NCBI RefSeq assembly: GCF_027744825.2
Contig: NC_071349.1
Span: forward strand, 1,612,001 to 1,676,000
Origin: Synchiropus splendidus
Lineage: Eukaryota > Chordata > Actinopteri > Syngnathiformes > Callionymidae
Length of the DNA: 64,000 nt
Direction of reading: 5' to 3'
The notes under the pieces were generated by a model. It worked only from the letters and a program-made list of their open reading frames with translations, was not told the DNA's origin and did no database searches. Position numbers and translations under genes: made by a program. Positions 24,901 through 38,507 of this stretch are shown here, piece after piece (within the stretch, counting starts at the first letter, position 1; every line of letters begins with the position of its first letter).

Positions 24901-26216
24901 AGTTGCACATCAAATCTAAGCTGTTTGAAGTGTTTTTCGAAAGTTATCAACATTTTTATGTTTGGCGTTCCGGAATCGACCTTATCTCAGGCTGAAAACG
25001 CGTTTCCTGCATTGTTGCATAACTTTGCAGGGATGCTTCAGAACATGAAATGTTCGCCTCCCACTATAGCAGATGGGGTCTTTCGAGGAGTTGCACATCA
25101 AATCTAAGCTGTCTGAAGTGTTCTTCCAAAGTTATCAACATTTTTATGTTTGGCGTTCTGGAACCCACCTTATCTCAGGCTGAAAACGCGTTTTCTGCAT
25201 TGTGCCATAACTTTGCAGGGAAGCTTCAGAACATGAAATTTTCACTTCCCACTATAGCAGAAAGTGTCTTTCTAGTAGTTGCACATCTAATCTAAGCTGT
25301 TTGAAGTGTTTTTTCAAAGTTAACACCATTCTTATGTTTGGCGTTCCAGAAACAACCTTATCTCAGGCTGAAAATGCGTTTTACACAATTTGCAATAACT
25401 TTGCAGGAAAGCTTCAGAACATGAAATTTTTACCTCCCACTATAGCAGAAAGGGTCTTTCTAGTAGTTGCACATCAAATCTAAGCTGTCTGAAGTGTTTT
25501 TCCAAAGTTATCAACATTTTTATGTTTGGCGTTCTGGAACCCACCTTATCTCAGGCTGAAAACGCGTTTTCTGCATTGTGCCATAACTTTTCAGGGAAGC
25601 TTCAGAACATGAAATTTTCACCTCCCACTGTAGCAGAAAGGGTCTTTCTAGTAGTTGCAGATCAGAACTAAGCTGTCTGAAATGTTTTTCCAAAGTTATC
25701 AACAGTTTTATGTTTGGCATTCCGGAATCGACCTTATCTCAGCCTGTAAACGCGTTTTACGCATTGTGCCATACCTTTGCAGGGAAGCTTCAGAACATCA
25801 AATTTTCACCTCCCACTATAGCAGAAAGGGTCTTTCTAGTAGTTGTACATCAAATCTAAGCTGTCTGAAGTGTTTTTCCAAAGTTATCCACATTTTAATG
25901 TTTGGCGTTCCGGAATCGACCTTATCACAGGCTGAAAACGCGTTTTACGCATTGTTCCATAACGTTGCCGTGAAGCTTCAGAACTTGAAATTTTCATCTC
26001 CCTCTATAGCAGAAAGGGTCTTTCTAGTAGTTTCACGTGAAATCTAAGCTGTCTGAAGTGTTTTTCCAAAGTTATCAACATTTTTATGTTTGGCGTTCCG
26101 GAATCGACTTTATCTCAGGCTGAAAACGTGTTTTCCGCATTGTGCCATAACTTTGCAAAGAAGCTTCAGAGAATGAAATTTTAAACTTCCACTATAGCAG
26201 AAAAGGTCTTTCTGGT
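24901..26216 (+). repeat. 1,316-bp (seven-monomer) duplication, first copy
   Basis: All monomers from 24901 recur 1,316 bp (7 x 188) downstream. Diagnostic variants are GATGGGGTCTTTCGAGGAG, GTGTTCTTCCAAAG, AAAGTTAACACCATTC, the ACTAAGCTG end with TTGCAGATCAG, and AACGTTGCCGTGAAGC. Differences from the second copy that I found are CCTTTGC near 25772 against CCATTGC near 27088, and AATCGACC near 25914 against AATCAACC near 27230. Confidence 0.93.
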
Positions 26217-27550
26217 AGTTGCACATCAAATCTAAGCTGTTTGAAGTGTTTTTCGAAAGTTATCAACATTTTTATGTTTGGCGTTCCGGAATCGACCTTA
26301 TCTCAGGCTGAAAACGCGTTTCCTGCATTGTTGCATAACTTTGCAGGGATGCTTCAGAACATGAAATGTTCGCCTCCCACTATAGCAGATGGGGTCTTTC
26401 GAGGAGTTGCACATCAAATCTAAGCTGTCTGAAGTGTTCTTCCAAAGTTATCAACATTTTTATGTTTGGCGTTCTGGAACCCACCTTATCTCAGGCTGAA
26501 AACGCGTTTTCTGCATTGTGCCATAACTTTGCAGGGAAGCTTCAGAACATGAAATTTTCACTTCCCACTATAGCAGAAAGTGTCTTTCTAGTAGTTGCAC
26601 ATCTAATCTAAGCTGTTTGAAGTGTTTTTTCAAAGTTAACACCATTCTTATGTTTGGCGTTCCAGAAACAACCTTATCTCAGGCTGAAAATGCGTTTTAC
26701 ACAATTTGCAATAACTTTGCAGGAAAGCTTCAGAACATGAAATTTTTACCTCCCACTATAGCAGAAAGGGTCTTTCTAGTAGTTGCACATCAAATCTAAG
26801 CTGTCTGAAGTGTTTTTCCAAAGTTATCAACATTTTTATGTTTGGCGTTCTGGAACCCACCTTATCTCAGGCTGAAAACGCGTTTTCTGCATTGTGCCAT
26901 AACTTTTCAGGGAAGCTTCAGAACATGAAATTTTCACCTCCCACTGTAGCAGAAAGGGTCTTTCTAGTAGTTGCAGATCAGAACTAAGCTGTCTGAAATG
27001 TTTTTCCAAAGTTATCAACAGTTTTATGTTTGGCATTCCGGAATCGACCTTATCTCAGCCTGTAAACGCGTTTTACGCATTGTGCCATACCATTGCAGGG
27101 AAGCTTCAGAACATCAAATTTTCACCTCCCACTATAGCAGAAAGGGTCTTTCTAGTAGTTGTACATCAAATCTAAGCTGTCTGAAGTGTTTTTCCAAAGT
27201 TATCCACATTTTAATGTTTGGCGTTCCGGAATCAACCTTATCACAGGCTGAAAACGCGTTTTACGCATTGTTCCATAACGTTGCCGTGAAGCTTCAGAAC
27301 TTGAAATTTTCATCTCCCTCTATAGCAGAAAGGGTCTTTCTAGTAGTTTCACGTGAAATCTAAGCTGTCTGAAGTGTTTTTCCAAAGTTATCAACATTTT
27401 TATGTTTGGCGTTCCGGAATCGACTTTATCTCAGGCTGAAAACGTGTTTTCCGCATTGTGCCATAACTTTGCAAAGAAGCTTCAGAGAATGAAATTTTAA
27501 ACTTCCACTATAGCAGAAAAGGTCTTTCTGGTAGTTGCACATCAAATCTA
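26217..27550 (+). repeat. 1,316-bp (seven-monomer) duplication, second copy
   Basis: Near-identical second unit of the seven-monomer duplication. The match to the first copy ends at about 27550, where the sequence continues into a monomer with CCAAACTTTTCAAC and GACGTTCGGGAACCC, related to one near 35275. The high identity of the two copies suggests a recent unequal exchange. Confidence 0.92.
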
Positions 27551-30500
27551 AGCTGTCTGAAGTGTTTTTCCAAACTTTTCAACATTTTTATGTTTGACGT
27601 TCGGGAACCCACCTTATCTAAAGCTGAAAATGCGTATTCTGCATTGTGCCATAAATTTGCAGGAAACTTCAGAATATGAAATTTTAACCTCCCACTATTG
27701 CAGAAAGGGTCTGTCTTGTTGTTGCACATCAAATCTAAGCTGTCTGAAGTGTTTTTCCAAAGTTATCAACATTTTCATGTTTGGCGTTCCGGAATCGACC
27801 TTATCTCAGGCTGAAAACGCGTTTCACGCATTGTGCCATAACTTTGCATAAAGCTTCAGAACATGAAATTTTCACCTCCCACTATAGCAGAAAGGGTCTT
27901 TCTAGTAGTTGCACATCAAATCTAAGCTGTCTGAAGTGTCTTTCATAAGTTATCAACATTTTTATGTTTGGCGTTCCGGAATCAACCTTATCTCAGGCTG
28001 AAAACGCTTTTTCTGCATTGTGCCATAACTTTGCAGGGATGCATCAGTACATGAAATTTTCACCTCCCACAATAGCATATAGGGTTTTTCTAATAGTTAC
28101 ACATCAAATCTATGCGGTCTAAAGTGTTTTTCCAAAGTTATCAACATTTTTATGTTTGGCGTTCCGGAATCGACCTTATCTCAGGCTGAAAACGCGTTTT
28201 ATGCATTGTGCCATAACTTTGCATAAAGCTACAGAACATTACATTTTCACATCCCACTATAGCAGAAAGGGTCTTTCTCGTAGTTGCACCTCAAATCTAA
28301 GCTGACTGATGTGTTTTTCCGAAGTTATCAACATTTTTATGTTTGGCGTTCCGGAATCGACCTTATCTCAGGCTGAAAATGCCTTTTACACATTGTTTCA
28401 TAACTTTGCAGGGAAGCTTCAGAACATCACATTTTCACCTCCCACTATAGTAGAGAGGGTCTTTCTAGTAGTTGCACATCAAATCTAAGCTGTCTGAAGT
28501 GTTTTTCCAAAGTTATCAACATTTTTATGTTTGGCGTTCCGGAATCGACCTTATCTCAGGCAGAAAACGCGTTTTACACATTGTGCCATAACTTTGGAGG
28601 GAAGCTTCAGAACATGAAATTTTCAATTCCCATTATAGCAGAAAGGGTCTTTCTCATACTTGCACATCAAATCTAAGCTGTCTGAAGTGTTTTTTGAAAG
28701 TTTTCAACATTTTTATGTTTGGCATTCCTGAATCGATCTTATCTCAGGCTGAAAACGCGTTTTCTGCAATGTGCCATAACTTTGCAGGGAAGCTTCAAAA
28801 CATGAAATTTTCAATTCCCACTAAAGCAGAAAGGGTTTTTCTCCTACTTGCACATCAAATCTAAGCTGTCTGAAGTGTTTTTCGATAGTTTTCAACATTT
28901 TTTTATTTGGCGTTCCTGAATCGACCTTATCTCAGGCTGAAAACACATTTTCTGCATTGTGCCATAACTTTGCAGGGAAGCTTCAGAACATGAAATTTTC
29001 GCCTCCCACTATAGCGGAATGGGTCTTTCTAGTAGTTGCACAACAAATCTAAACTGTCTGAAGTGTTTTTCCAAAGTTATCATATTTTTATATTTGGCGT
29101 TCCGGAATTGACCTTGTCTCATGCTGAAAACGCGTTTTCTGCATTGTGCCATAACTTTGCAGGAAAGCTTCAGAACATGACATTTTCACCTCCCACTATA
29201 GCAGAAAGGGTCTTTCTAGTACTTGTACATCAAATCTAAGCTGTCTGAAGTGTTTTTCCGAAGTTATCAACATCTTTACGTTTGGCGTTCCGGAATTGAC
29301 CTTATGTGAGGCTGAAAACGCGTTTTCTGTATTGTGACATAACTTTGCAGGGAAGCTTCGGAACATGAAATTTTAACCTCCCACTATACCAGAAAGGGTC
29401 TTTCTAGTAGTTGCACATCAAATCTAAGCTGTCTGAAGTGTTTTTCCAAATTTATCAACATTTTAATGTTTGGCGTTCGGGAAACCACCTTATCTCAAGC
29501 TGAAAACGCGTTTTCTGCTTCGTGCCATAACTTTGCAGGAAACTTCAGAATAAGATATTTTAACCTCCCACTGTTGCAGAAAGGGTCTGTCTTGTAGTTG
29601 CACATCAAATCGAAGCTGTCTGAAGTGTTTTTCCAAAGTTATCAACATTTTCATGTTTGGCGTTCCGGAATCGACCTTATCTCACGCTGAAAACGCGTAT
29701 TCTGCACTGTGCCTTAACTTTGCAGGGAAGCTTCAGAACATGAAATTTTCACCTCCCACTATAGCAGAAATGGTCTTTCTAGTAGTTGCACGTCAAATCT
29801 AAGCTGTCTGAAGTGTTTTTCCAAAGTTTTCAACATTTTTATGTTTGGCGTTCCGGAACCCACCTCATCTCAGGCTGAAAACGTGTTTTCTGCATTGTGC
29901 CAAAACTTTGCAGGGAAGCTTCAGAACATGAAATTTTCACCTCCCACTATATCAGAAAGGATCTTTCTAGTAGTTGCACAACACATCTAAGCTGTCTGAA
30001 GTGTTTTCCAGAAGTTATCAACATTTTTCTGTTTGGTGTTTCGGAATCGACCTAATCTCAGGCTGAAAACGCGTTTTCTGCATTGTGCCATAACTTTGCA
30101 GGGAAGCTTCAGAACATGAAGTTTTCACCTCCCACTATAGCAGAATGGGTCTGTCTAGTAGTTGCTCGTCAAATCTAAGCTGTCTGAAGTTTTTTTCCAA
30201 AGTTATCAACATGTTTATGTTTGGCGTTCCGGAACCCACCTTATCTCAGGCTCTAACCGCGTTTTCTGCTTTGTGCCATAACTTTGGAGGGAAGCGTCAG
30301 AACATGAAATTTTAACCTGCCACTATAGCAGAAAGGGTCCTTCTAGTTGTTGCATATCAAATCTAACCTGTCTGAAGTGTTTTTCCAAAGTTATCAACAT
30401 CCTTATGTTTGGCGTTCCGGATCGCACCTTATTGAAAACGCCTTTTCTGCATTGTCCCATAACTTTGCAGGGAAGTTTCAGAACATGAAATTTTCACCTC

Positions 30501-31090
30501 CCACTATAGCAGAAAGGGTCTTTCTAGTACGTTCACGTGAAATCTAAGCTGTCTGAAGTGTTTTTCCAAAGTCATCAACATTTTTATGTTTGGCGTTCCG
30601 AAACCCACCTTATCTCAGGCTGAAAACCTTTTTTTCCGCATTGTGCCATAACTTTGCAAGGAAGTTTCAGAACATGAAATTTGAAACTTCCGCTATAGCA
30701 GAAAGGGTCTGTCTTGTAGTTGCACATCAAATCGAAGCTGTCTGAAGTGTTTTTCCAAAGTTATCAACATTTTCATGATTGGCGTTCCGGAATCGACCTT
30801 ATCTGAGGCTGAAAACGCGTTTTACGCATTATGCCATAACTTTGCATAAAGCTTCAGAACATGAAATTTTCACCTCCCACTATAGCAGAAAGGGTCTTTC
30901 TAGTAGTTGCACATCAAATCTAAGCTGTCTGAAGTGTTTTTCCAAAGTTTTCAACATTTTTATGTTTGACGTTCCGGAATCGACCATATCTCAGGCTGAA
31001 AACGCGTATTCTGCACTGTGCCTTAACTTTGCAGGGAAGCTTCAGAACATGAAATTTTCACCTCCCACTATAGCAGAAAGGATCTTTCTA
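27551..31090 (+). repeat. Diverged mosaic satellite without a visible higher-order unit
   Basis: Monomers here are more individually diverged than in the A or C domains. They include shortened variants GCATAAAGC (near 27846, 28222 and 30844) and GCAGGAAACTTC (near 27660 and 29540), a 7-bp loss in the CTTATCTCAGGCTG region near 30430, and frequent T-run changes. Several monomers have relatives at 35.2-36.3 kb. This looks like older array that has escaped recent homogenisation. Confidence 0.83.
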
Positions 31091-33350
31091 GTACTTACAC
31101 ATCAAATCTAAGCTGTCTGAAGTGTTTTTCCGAAGTTATCAACATTTTTATGTTTGGCGTTCTGGAACCCACCGTATCTCAGGCTGAAAACGCGTTTTCT
31201 GCATTGTGCCATAACTTTGCAGGGAAGTTTCAGAGCATGAAATTTTAACCTGCCACTATAGCAGAAAGTGTCTTTCTAGTAGTTGCACATCAAATCTAAG
31301 CTGTCTGAAGTGTTTTTCTGCAGTTAACAACATTTTTATGTTTGGCGTTCTGGAACCCACCGTATCTCAGGCTGAAAACACATTTTCTGCATTGTGCCAT
31401 AACTTTGCAGGGAGAATTCAGAACATGAAATTTTCTCCTCCCACTATAGCAGAAAGGGTCTTTCTAGTAGTTACACATCAAATCTAAGCTGTCTGAAGTG
31501 GCTTTCCAAAGTTATCAACATTTTTATGTTTGACGTTCCGGAATCAACCTTATCTCAGGCTGAAAACCCCGTTTTCTGCATTGTGCCATAACTTTGCAGG
31601 GATGCATCAGAAAATGACATTTTAAAGTTCCACAATAGCAGAAAAGGTCTTTCTAGTAGTTGCACATCAAATCTAAGCTGTCTGAAGTGTTTTTCCAAAA
31701 TTATCAACATTTTTATGTTTGGCGTTCCGGAATCGACCTTATCTCAGGCTGAAAACGCGTTTTCGGAATTGTGCCATAACTTTGCAGGGAAGCTTCGGAA
31801 CATGAAATTTTCACATCCCACTATAGCAGAAAGGGTCGTTCTAGTAGTTGCACCATCAAAGCTAAGCTGTCTGAAGTGTTTTTCCAAAGTTATCAACATT
31901 TTAATGTTTGGCGTTCCGGAATCGACCTTATCTCAGGCTGAAAATGCGTTTTACGCATTGTGCCATAACTTTGGAGGGAAGCTTCAGAACATCGAATTTT
32001 CACCACCCACTATATCAGAAATGGTCTTTCTAGTAGTTGCACATCAAATCTAAGCAGTCTGAGGTGTTTTCCCAAAGTTATCAACATTTTTGTGTTTGGC
32101 GTTCCGGAATCAACCTTATCTCAGGCTGAAAACGCGTTTTACGTATTATGCCATAACTTTGCATAAAGCTTCAGAACATGAAATTTTCACCTCCCACGAT
32201 AGCAGAAAGGGTCTTTCTAGTAGTTGCAGATCAAAACTAAGCTGTCTGAAATGTTTTTCCAAAGTTATCAACAGTTTTATGTTTGGCATTCCGGAATCGA
32301 CCTTATCTCAGGCTGTAAACGCGTTTTTGCGTATGGTGCCATAACTTTGCTGGGAAGCTTCAGAACATCAAATGTTCACCTCCCACAATAGCAGAAACGG
32401 TCTTTCTAGTAGTTGCACATCAAATCTAAGCTGTCTGAAGTGTTTTTCCAAAATTATCAACATTTTTATGTTTGGCGTTCCAGAATCGACCTTATCTCAG
32501 GATGAAAACGCGTTTTCGGAATTGTGCCATAACTTTGCAGGGAAGCTTCGGAACATGAAATTTTCACATCCCACTATAGCAGAAAGGGTCGTTCTACTAG
32601 TTGCACAATCAAAGCTAAGCTGTCTGAAGTGTTTTTCCAAAGTTATCAACATTTTAATGTTTGGCGTTCCGGAATCGACCTTATCTCAGGCTGAAAATGC
32701 GTTTTACGCATTGTGCCATAACTTTGGAGGGAAGCTTCAGAACATCGAATTTTCACCACCCACTATATCAGAAAGGGTCTTTCTAGTAGTTGCACATCAA
32801 ATCTAAGCAGTCAGAGGTGTTTTCCCAAAGTTATCAACATTTTTGTGTTTGGCGTTCTGGAACCCACCTTATCTCAGGCTGAAAACGCGTTTTCTGCATT
32901 GTGCCATACCTTTGCAGGGAAGCTTCAGAACATGAAATGTTCACCTCCCACTATAGCAGAAAGGGTCTTTCTAGTAGTTGCACATCAAATCTAAGCGGTC
33001 TGAAGTGTATTTCAAAAGTTATCAACTTTGTTATGTTTGACGTTCCTGAATCGACCTTATCACAGGCTGAAAACGCGTTTTACGCATTGTTCCATAACTT
33101 TGCCGTGAAGCTTCAGAACATGAAATTTTCACCTCCCACAATGGCAGAAAGGGTTTTTTTTAGTAATTGCAAATCAAATCTAAGCTGTCTGAAGTGTTTT
33201 TCCAAAGTTATCAACATTTTTATGTTTGGCGTTCCGAAATCGACTTTATCTCAGGCTGAAAACGTGTTTTCCGCATTGTGCCATAACTTTGCAAGGAAGC
33301 TTCAGAACATGAAATTTTCACCTCCCACTATAGCAGAAAGGGTCTTTCTA
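31091..33350 (+). repeat. 2,260-bp (twelve-monomer) duplication, first copy
   Basis: The marker GTACTTACAC occurs at 31091 and 33351, and TGACGTTCCGGAATC at 31531 and 33791, both 2,260 bp apart. That equals 12 x 188 plus 4, explained by single-base insertions such as CACCATCAAAGC near 31855 and the T-run near 33150, which create 189-bp monomers. Further shared variants are CGTTTTCGGAATTG, ACTTTGGAGGG and ACCCACCGTATC. Confidence 0.9.
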
Positions 33351-35200
33351 GTACTTACACATCAAATCTAAGCTGTCTGAAGTGTTTTTCCGAAGTTATC
33401 AACATTTTTATGTTTGGCGTTCTGGAACCCACCGTATCTCAGGCTGAAAACGCGTTTTCTACATTGTGCCATAACTTTGCAGGGAAGTTTCAGAGCATGA
33501 AATTTTAACCTGCCACTATAGCAGAAAGTGTCTTTCTAGTAGTTGCACATCAAATCTAAGCTGTCTGAAGTGTTTTTCTGCAGTTAACAACATTTTTATG
33601 TTTGGCGTTCTGGAACCCACCGTATCTCAGGCTGAAAACGCATTTTCTGCATTGTGCCATAACTTTGCAGGGAGACTTCAGAAAATGACATTTTAAAGTT
33701 CCACAATAGCAGAAAAGGTCTTTCTAGTAGTTGCACATCAAATCTAAGCTGTCTGATGTGTTTTTCCAAAATTATCAACATTTTTATGTTTGACGTTCCG
33801 GAATCAACCTTATCTCAGGCTGAACACCCCGTTTTCTGCATTGTGCCATAACTTTGCAGGGATGCATCAGAAAATGACATTTTAAAGTTCCACAATAGCA
33901 GAAAAGGTCTTTCTAGTAGTTGCACATCAAATCTAAGCTGTCTGAAGTGTTTTTCCAAAATTATCAACATTTTTATGTTTGGCGTTCCGGAATCGACCTT
34001 ATCTCAGGCTGAAAACGCGTTTTCGGAATTGTGCCATAACTTTGCAGGGAAGCTTCGGAACATGAAATTTTCACATCCCACTATAGCAGAAAGGGTCGTT
34101 CTAGTAGTTGCACCATCAAAGCTAAGCTGTCTGAAGTGTTTTTCCAAAGTTATCAACATTTTATTGTTTGGCGTTCCGGAATCGACCTTATCTCAGGCTG
34201 AAAATGCGTTTTACGCATTGTGCCATAACTTTGGAGGGAAGCTTCAGAACATCGAATTTTCACCACCCACTATATCAGAAAGGGTCTTTCTAGTAGTTGC
34301 ACATCAAATCTAAGCAGTCTGAGGTGTTTTCCCAAAGTTATCAACATTTTTGTGTTTGGCGTTCCGGAATCAACCTTATCTCAGGCTGAAAACGCGTTTT
34401 ACGCATTGTGCCATAACTTTGCATAAAGCTTCAGAACATGAAATTTTCACCTCCCACGATAGCAGAAAGGGTCTTTCTAGTAGTTGCAGATCAAAACTAA
34501 GCTGTCTGAAATGTTTTTCCAAAGTTATCAACAGTTTTATGTTTGGCGTTCCAGAATCGACCTTATCTCAGGCTGAAAACGCGTTTTTGCGTATGGTGCC
34601 ATAACTTTGCTGGGAAGCTTCAGAACATCAAATGTTCACCTCCCACAATAGCAGAAACGGTCTTTCTAGTAGTTGCACATCAAATCTAAGCTGTCTGAAG
34701 TGTTTTTCCAAAATTATCAACATTTTTATGTTTGGCGTTCCAGAATCGACCTTATCTCAGGCTGAAAACGCGTTTTCGGAATTGTGCCATAACTTTGCAG
34801 GGAAGCTTCGGAACATGAAATGTTCACCTCCCACTATAGCAGAGAGGGTCTTTCTAGTAGTTGCACATCAAATCTAAGCGGTCTGAAGTGTATTTCAAAA
34901 GTTATCAACTTTGTTATGTTTGACGTTCCTGAATCGACCTTATCACAGGCTGAAAACGCGTTTTACGCATTGTTCCATAACTTTGCCGTGAAGCTTCAGA
35001 ACATGAAATTTTCACCTCCCACAATGGCAGAAAGGGTTTTTTTTAGTAATTGCAAATCAAATCTAAGCTGTCTGAAGTGTTTTTCCAAAGTTATCAACAT
35101 TTTTATGTTTGGCGTTCCGAAATCGACTTTATCTCAGGCTGAAAACGTGTTTTCCGCATTGTGCCATAACTTTGCAAGGAAGCTTCAGAACATGAAATTT
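33351..35200 (+). repeat. 2,260-bp duplication, second copy (two monomers lost, one patch replaced)
   Basis: The match to the first copy holds at an offset of 2260 up to about 34800 and then at 1883, a loss of two monomers (377 bp, one of them 189 bp). Around 33670-33770 the copy carries AGTTCCACAATAGC and GACATTTTAAAG, where the first copy has TCTCCTCCCACTATAGC. It instead resembles the next monomer, which is a gene-conversion-like replacement. Identity is lower than in the A or C domains. Confidence 0.85.
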
Positions 35201-37192
35201 TAACCTTCCGCTATAGCAGAAAAGGTCTTTCTGGTAGTTGTACATCAAATCTAAGCTGTCTGAAGTGTTTTTCCAAACTTTTCAACATTTTTACGTTTGG
35301 CGTTCGGGAACCCACCTTATCTCAAGCTGAAAACGCGTTTTCTGCATTGTGCCATAACTTTGCAGGAAACTTCAGAATATGAAATTTTAACCTCCCACTA
35401 TTGCAGAAAGGGTCTTTCTAGTAGTTTCACGTGAAATCTAAGCTGTCTGAAGTGTTTTTCCAAAGTTATCAACATTTTTATGTTTGGCGTTCCGGAACCG
35501 ACTTTATCTCAGGCTGAAAACCTTTTTTTCCGCATTGTGCCATAACTTTGCAAGGAAGCTTCAGAACATGAAATTTTAAACTTCCACTATAGCAGAAAGG
35601 GTCTTTCTAGTAGTTGCTCATCAAATCTAAGCTGTCTGAAGTGTTTTTCCAAAGTTATCAACATTTTCATGTTTGGCGTTCCGGAATCGACCTTATCTCA
35701 GGCTGAAAACGCGTTTTACGCATTGTGCCATAACTTTGCATAAAGCTTCAGAACATTAAATTTTCACCTCCCACTATAGCAGAAAGGGTCTTTCTAGTAG
35801 TTGCACATCAAATCTAAGCTGTCTGAAGTGTTTTTCCAAAGTTTTCAACATTTTTATGTTTGGCGTTACGGAATCTACCATATCTCATGCTGAAAAAGCG
35901 TATTCTGCACTGTGCCATAACTTTGCAGGGAAGCTTCAGAACATGAAATTTTCAATTCCCATTATAACAGAAAGGGTCTTTCTCGTACTTGCACATCAAA
36001 TCTAAGCTGTATGAAGTGTTTTTTGAAAGTTTTCAACATTTTTATGTTTGGCGTTCCTGAATCGACCTTATCTCAGGCTGAAAATGCGTTTTCTGCAATG
36101 TGCCATAACTTTGCAGGGAAGTTTCAGAACATGAAATTTTCAATTCCCACTGAAGCAGAAAGGATTTTTCTCCTACTTGCACATCAAATCTCAGCTGTCT
36201 GAAGTGTTTTTCGATAGTTTTAAACATTTTTATATTTGGCGTTCCGGAATCGACCTTATCTCAGGCTGAAAACACGTTTTCTGCATTGTGCCATAACTTT
36301 GCAGGGAAGCTTCAGAACATGAAATTTTCACCTCCCGCTATAGTAGAAAGGGTCTTTCTAGTAGTTGCACATCAAATCGAAGTTGTCTGAAGTGTTTTTC
36401 CAGAATTATCAACATTTTTATGTTTGGCGTTCGGGAATCGACCTTATCTCTGGCTGAAAACGCGTTTTACGCATGGTGCCATAACTTTGCAGTGAAGCTT
36501 CAGAACATCGAATTTTCACCTCCCACTATAGCAGAAAGGGTCTTTCTAGTAGTTGCACATCAACTCTAAGCTGTCTGAAGTGTCTTTTCAAAGTTATCAA
36601 CATTTTTATGTTTGGCGTTCCGGAATCGACCTTATCTCAGGCTGAAAACGTGTTTTACGCATGGTGCCATAACTTTGCAGGGAAGCTTCAGAACATCGAA
36701 TTTTCACCTCCCACAATGGCAGAAAGGGTCTTTCAAGTAGTTGCACATCAAATCTAAGCTGTCTGAAATGTTTTTCCATAGTTATCAACAGTTTTATGTT
36801 TGGCGTACCGGAATCGACCTTATCTCAGGCTGAAAACTCGTTTTCAGCATTGTGCGATAACTTTGCAGGGAAGCCTCAGAACATGAAATTTTCACCTCCC
36901 GCTATAGTAGAAAGGGTCTTTCTAGTAGTTGCACATCAAATCTAAGCTGTCTGAAGTGTTTTTCCAAAGTTATCTACATTTTTATGTTTGGCGTTCTGGA
37001 ACCCACCTTATCTCAGTCTGAAAACTTGTTTTTTGCATTGTGCCATAACTTGGCAGGGAAGCTTCAGAACATGAAATTTTCACCTCCCACTATAGCAGAA
37101 AGGGTCTTTCTAGTAGTTGCACATCAGATCTAAGCTGTCCGAAGTGTTTTTCGAAAGTTATCAACATTTATATGTTTGGCGTTTCGGAACCC
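35201..37192 (+). repeat. Mosaic satellite block
   Basis: Full-length and slightly shortened monomers of mixed type. Some resemble 27.5-29 kb, such as CCAAACTTTTCAACATTTTTACG near 35275 with GCAGGAAACTTC, and TTTTTCGATAGTTTTAAAC near 36210 with the relative near 28880. I find no long repeat unit and no non-satellite sequence. Confidence 0.82.
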
Positions 37193-38507
37193 ACCTTGTC
37201 TCAGGCTGAAGAATCGTTTTCTGCATTGTCCCATAACTTCTCAGGGAAGCTTCAGAACATGAAATGTTCACCTCCCACTATAGCAGAAAGTGTCTTTGTA
37301 GTAGTTGCACATCAAATCTAAGCTGTCTGAAGTGTTTTTCCAAAGTTATCAACATTTTAATGTTTGGCGTTACAGAATCGACCGTATCTCAGGATGAAAA
37401 ATTGTTTTCTGCATTGTCCCAAAACTTTCCAGGGAAGCTTCAGAACATGAAATTTCGACCTAACACTATAGCAGAAAGGGTCTTTCTAGTAGTTGCACAT
37501 CAAATGTAAGCGGTCTGAAGTGTTTTTCGAAAGTTATCAACTTTTTTATATTTGACGTTCCTGAATCGACCTTATCACAGGCTGAAAACGCGTTTTACGC
37601 ATTGTTCAATAACTTTGCATAAAGATTCAGAACATGAAATTTTCACCTCCCACTATAGCAGAAACGGTCTTTCTAGTAGTTGCAGATCAAATCTAAGCTG
37701 TCTGAAGTGATTTTCCAAAGTCATCAACATTTTTATGTTTGGCGTTCCGGAATCGACCTTATCTCAGGCTGAACACGCATTTTCTGCATTGTGCCATAAC
37801 TTTTAAGGGGAGCTTCAGAACATTACATTTTAAACTTCCACTATAGCAGAAAAGGTCTTTCTAGTAGTTGCACATCAAATCTAAGCTGTCTGAAGTATTT
37901 TTCCAAAGTTATCAACATTTTTATGTTTGGCGTTCCGGAATCGACCTTATCTCAGGCTGAAAGCCCGTTTTCTGCATTGTACCAGAACTTTGCTGGGACG
38001 CTTCAGAACATGAAATTTTCACCTCCCACAATAGCATAAAGGATCTTTCTAGTAGTTGCACATCAAATCTAAGCTGTCTGAAGTGTTTTTGCAAAGTCAT
38101 CAACATTTTTATGTTTGGCGTTCAGGAATCGACCTTATCTCAGGGTGAAAACACGATTTACGCATTCTGCCATAACTTTGCAGGGAATCTTCAGAACATG
38201 AAATTTTCATATCCCATTATAGCAGAAACGGTCTTTCTAGTAGTTGCACATCAAATCTAAGCTGTCTGAAGTGCTTTTCCAAAGTTATAAATATTTTTAT
38301 GTTTGGCATTACGGAATCGACCTTATCTCAGGCTGTAAACGCGTTTTCTGCATTGTGCCATAACTTTGCAGGCAAGCTTCAGAACATGAAATATTCACAT
38401 GCCACTATAGCAGAAAGGGTCTTTCTAGTAGTTGCACATCAAATCTAAGCTGTCTGAAGTGTTTTTCCAAAGTTATCAAAATTTTTATGTTTGGCGTTCC
38501 AGAATCG
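37193..38507 (+). repeat. 1,315-bp (seven-monomer) duplication, first copy
   Basis: The variants CCTTGTCTCAGGCTGAAGAATC (37193 and 38508), GGCGTTACAGAATCGACCG, CAAAACTTTCCAGG, CGACCTAACACTATAGC and AACTTTTAAGGGGAGC recur 1,315 bp apart. CAAAGATTCAGAAC follows a 187-bp type junction, which accounts for the missing base relative to 7 x 188. Confidence 0.88.

Noticed and set aside
25880..25892. TTATCCACA, an exact DnaA-box word (also near 27200); TTATCAACA in nearly every monomer
   Set aside because: It is a one-base variant of the satellite block GTTATCAACATT. The context is a eukaryotic tandem array, with no origin architecture.
32901..33371. 156-codon open frame and other frames over 100 codons with repeated VFLVVAHQI and SKVINIFMFGVPE segments
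   Set aside because: They are satellite monomers read through a 189-bp length variant or across one 188-bp boundary. The same words appear in hundreds of frames on both strands, with no start context, codon bias or domain.
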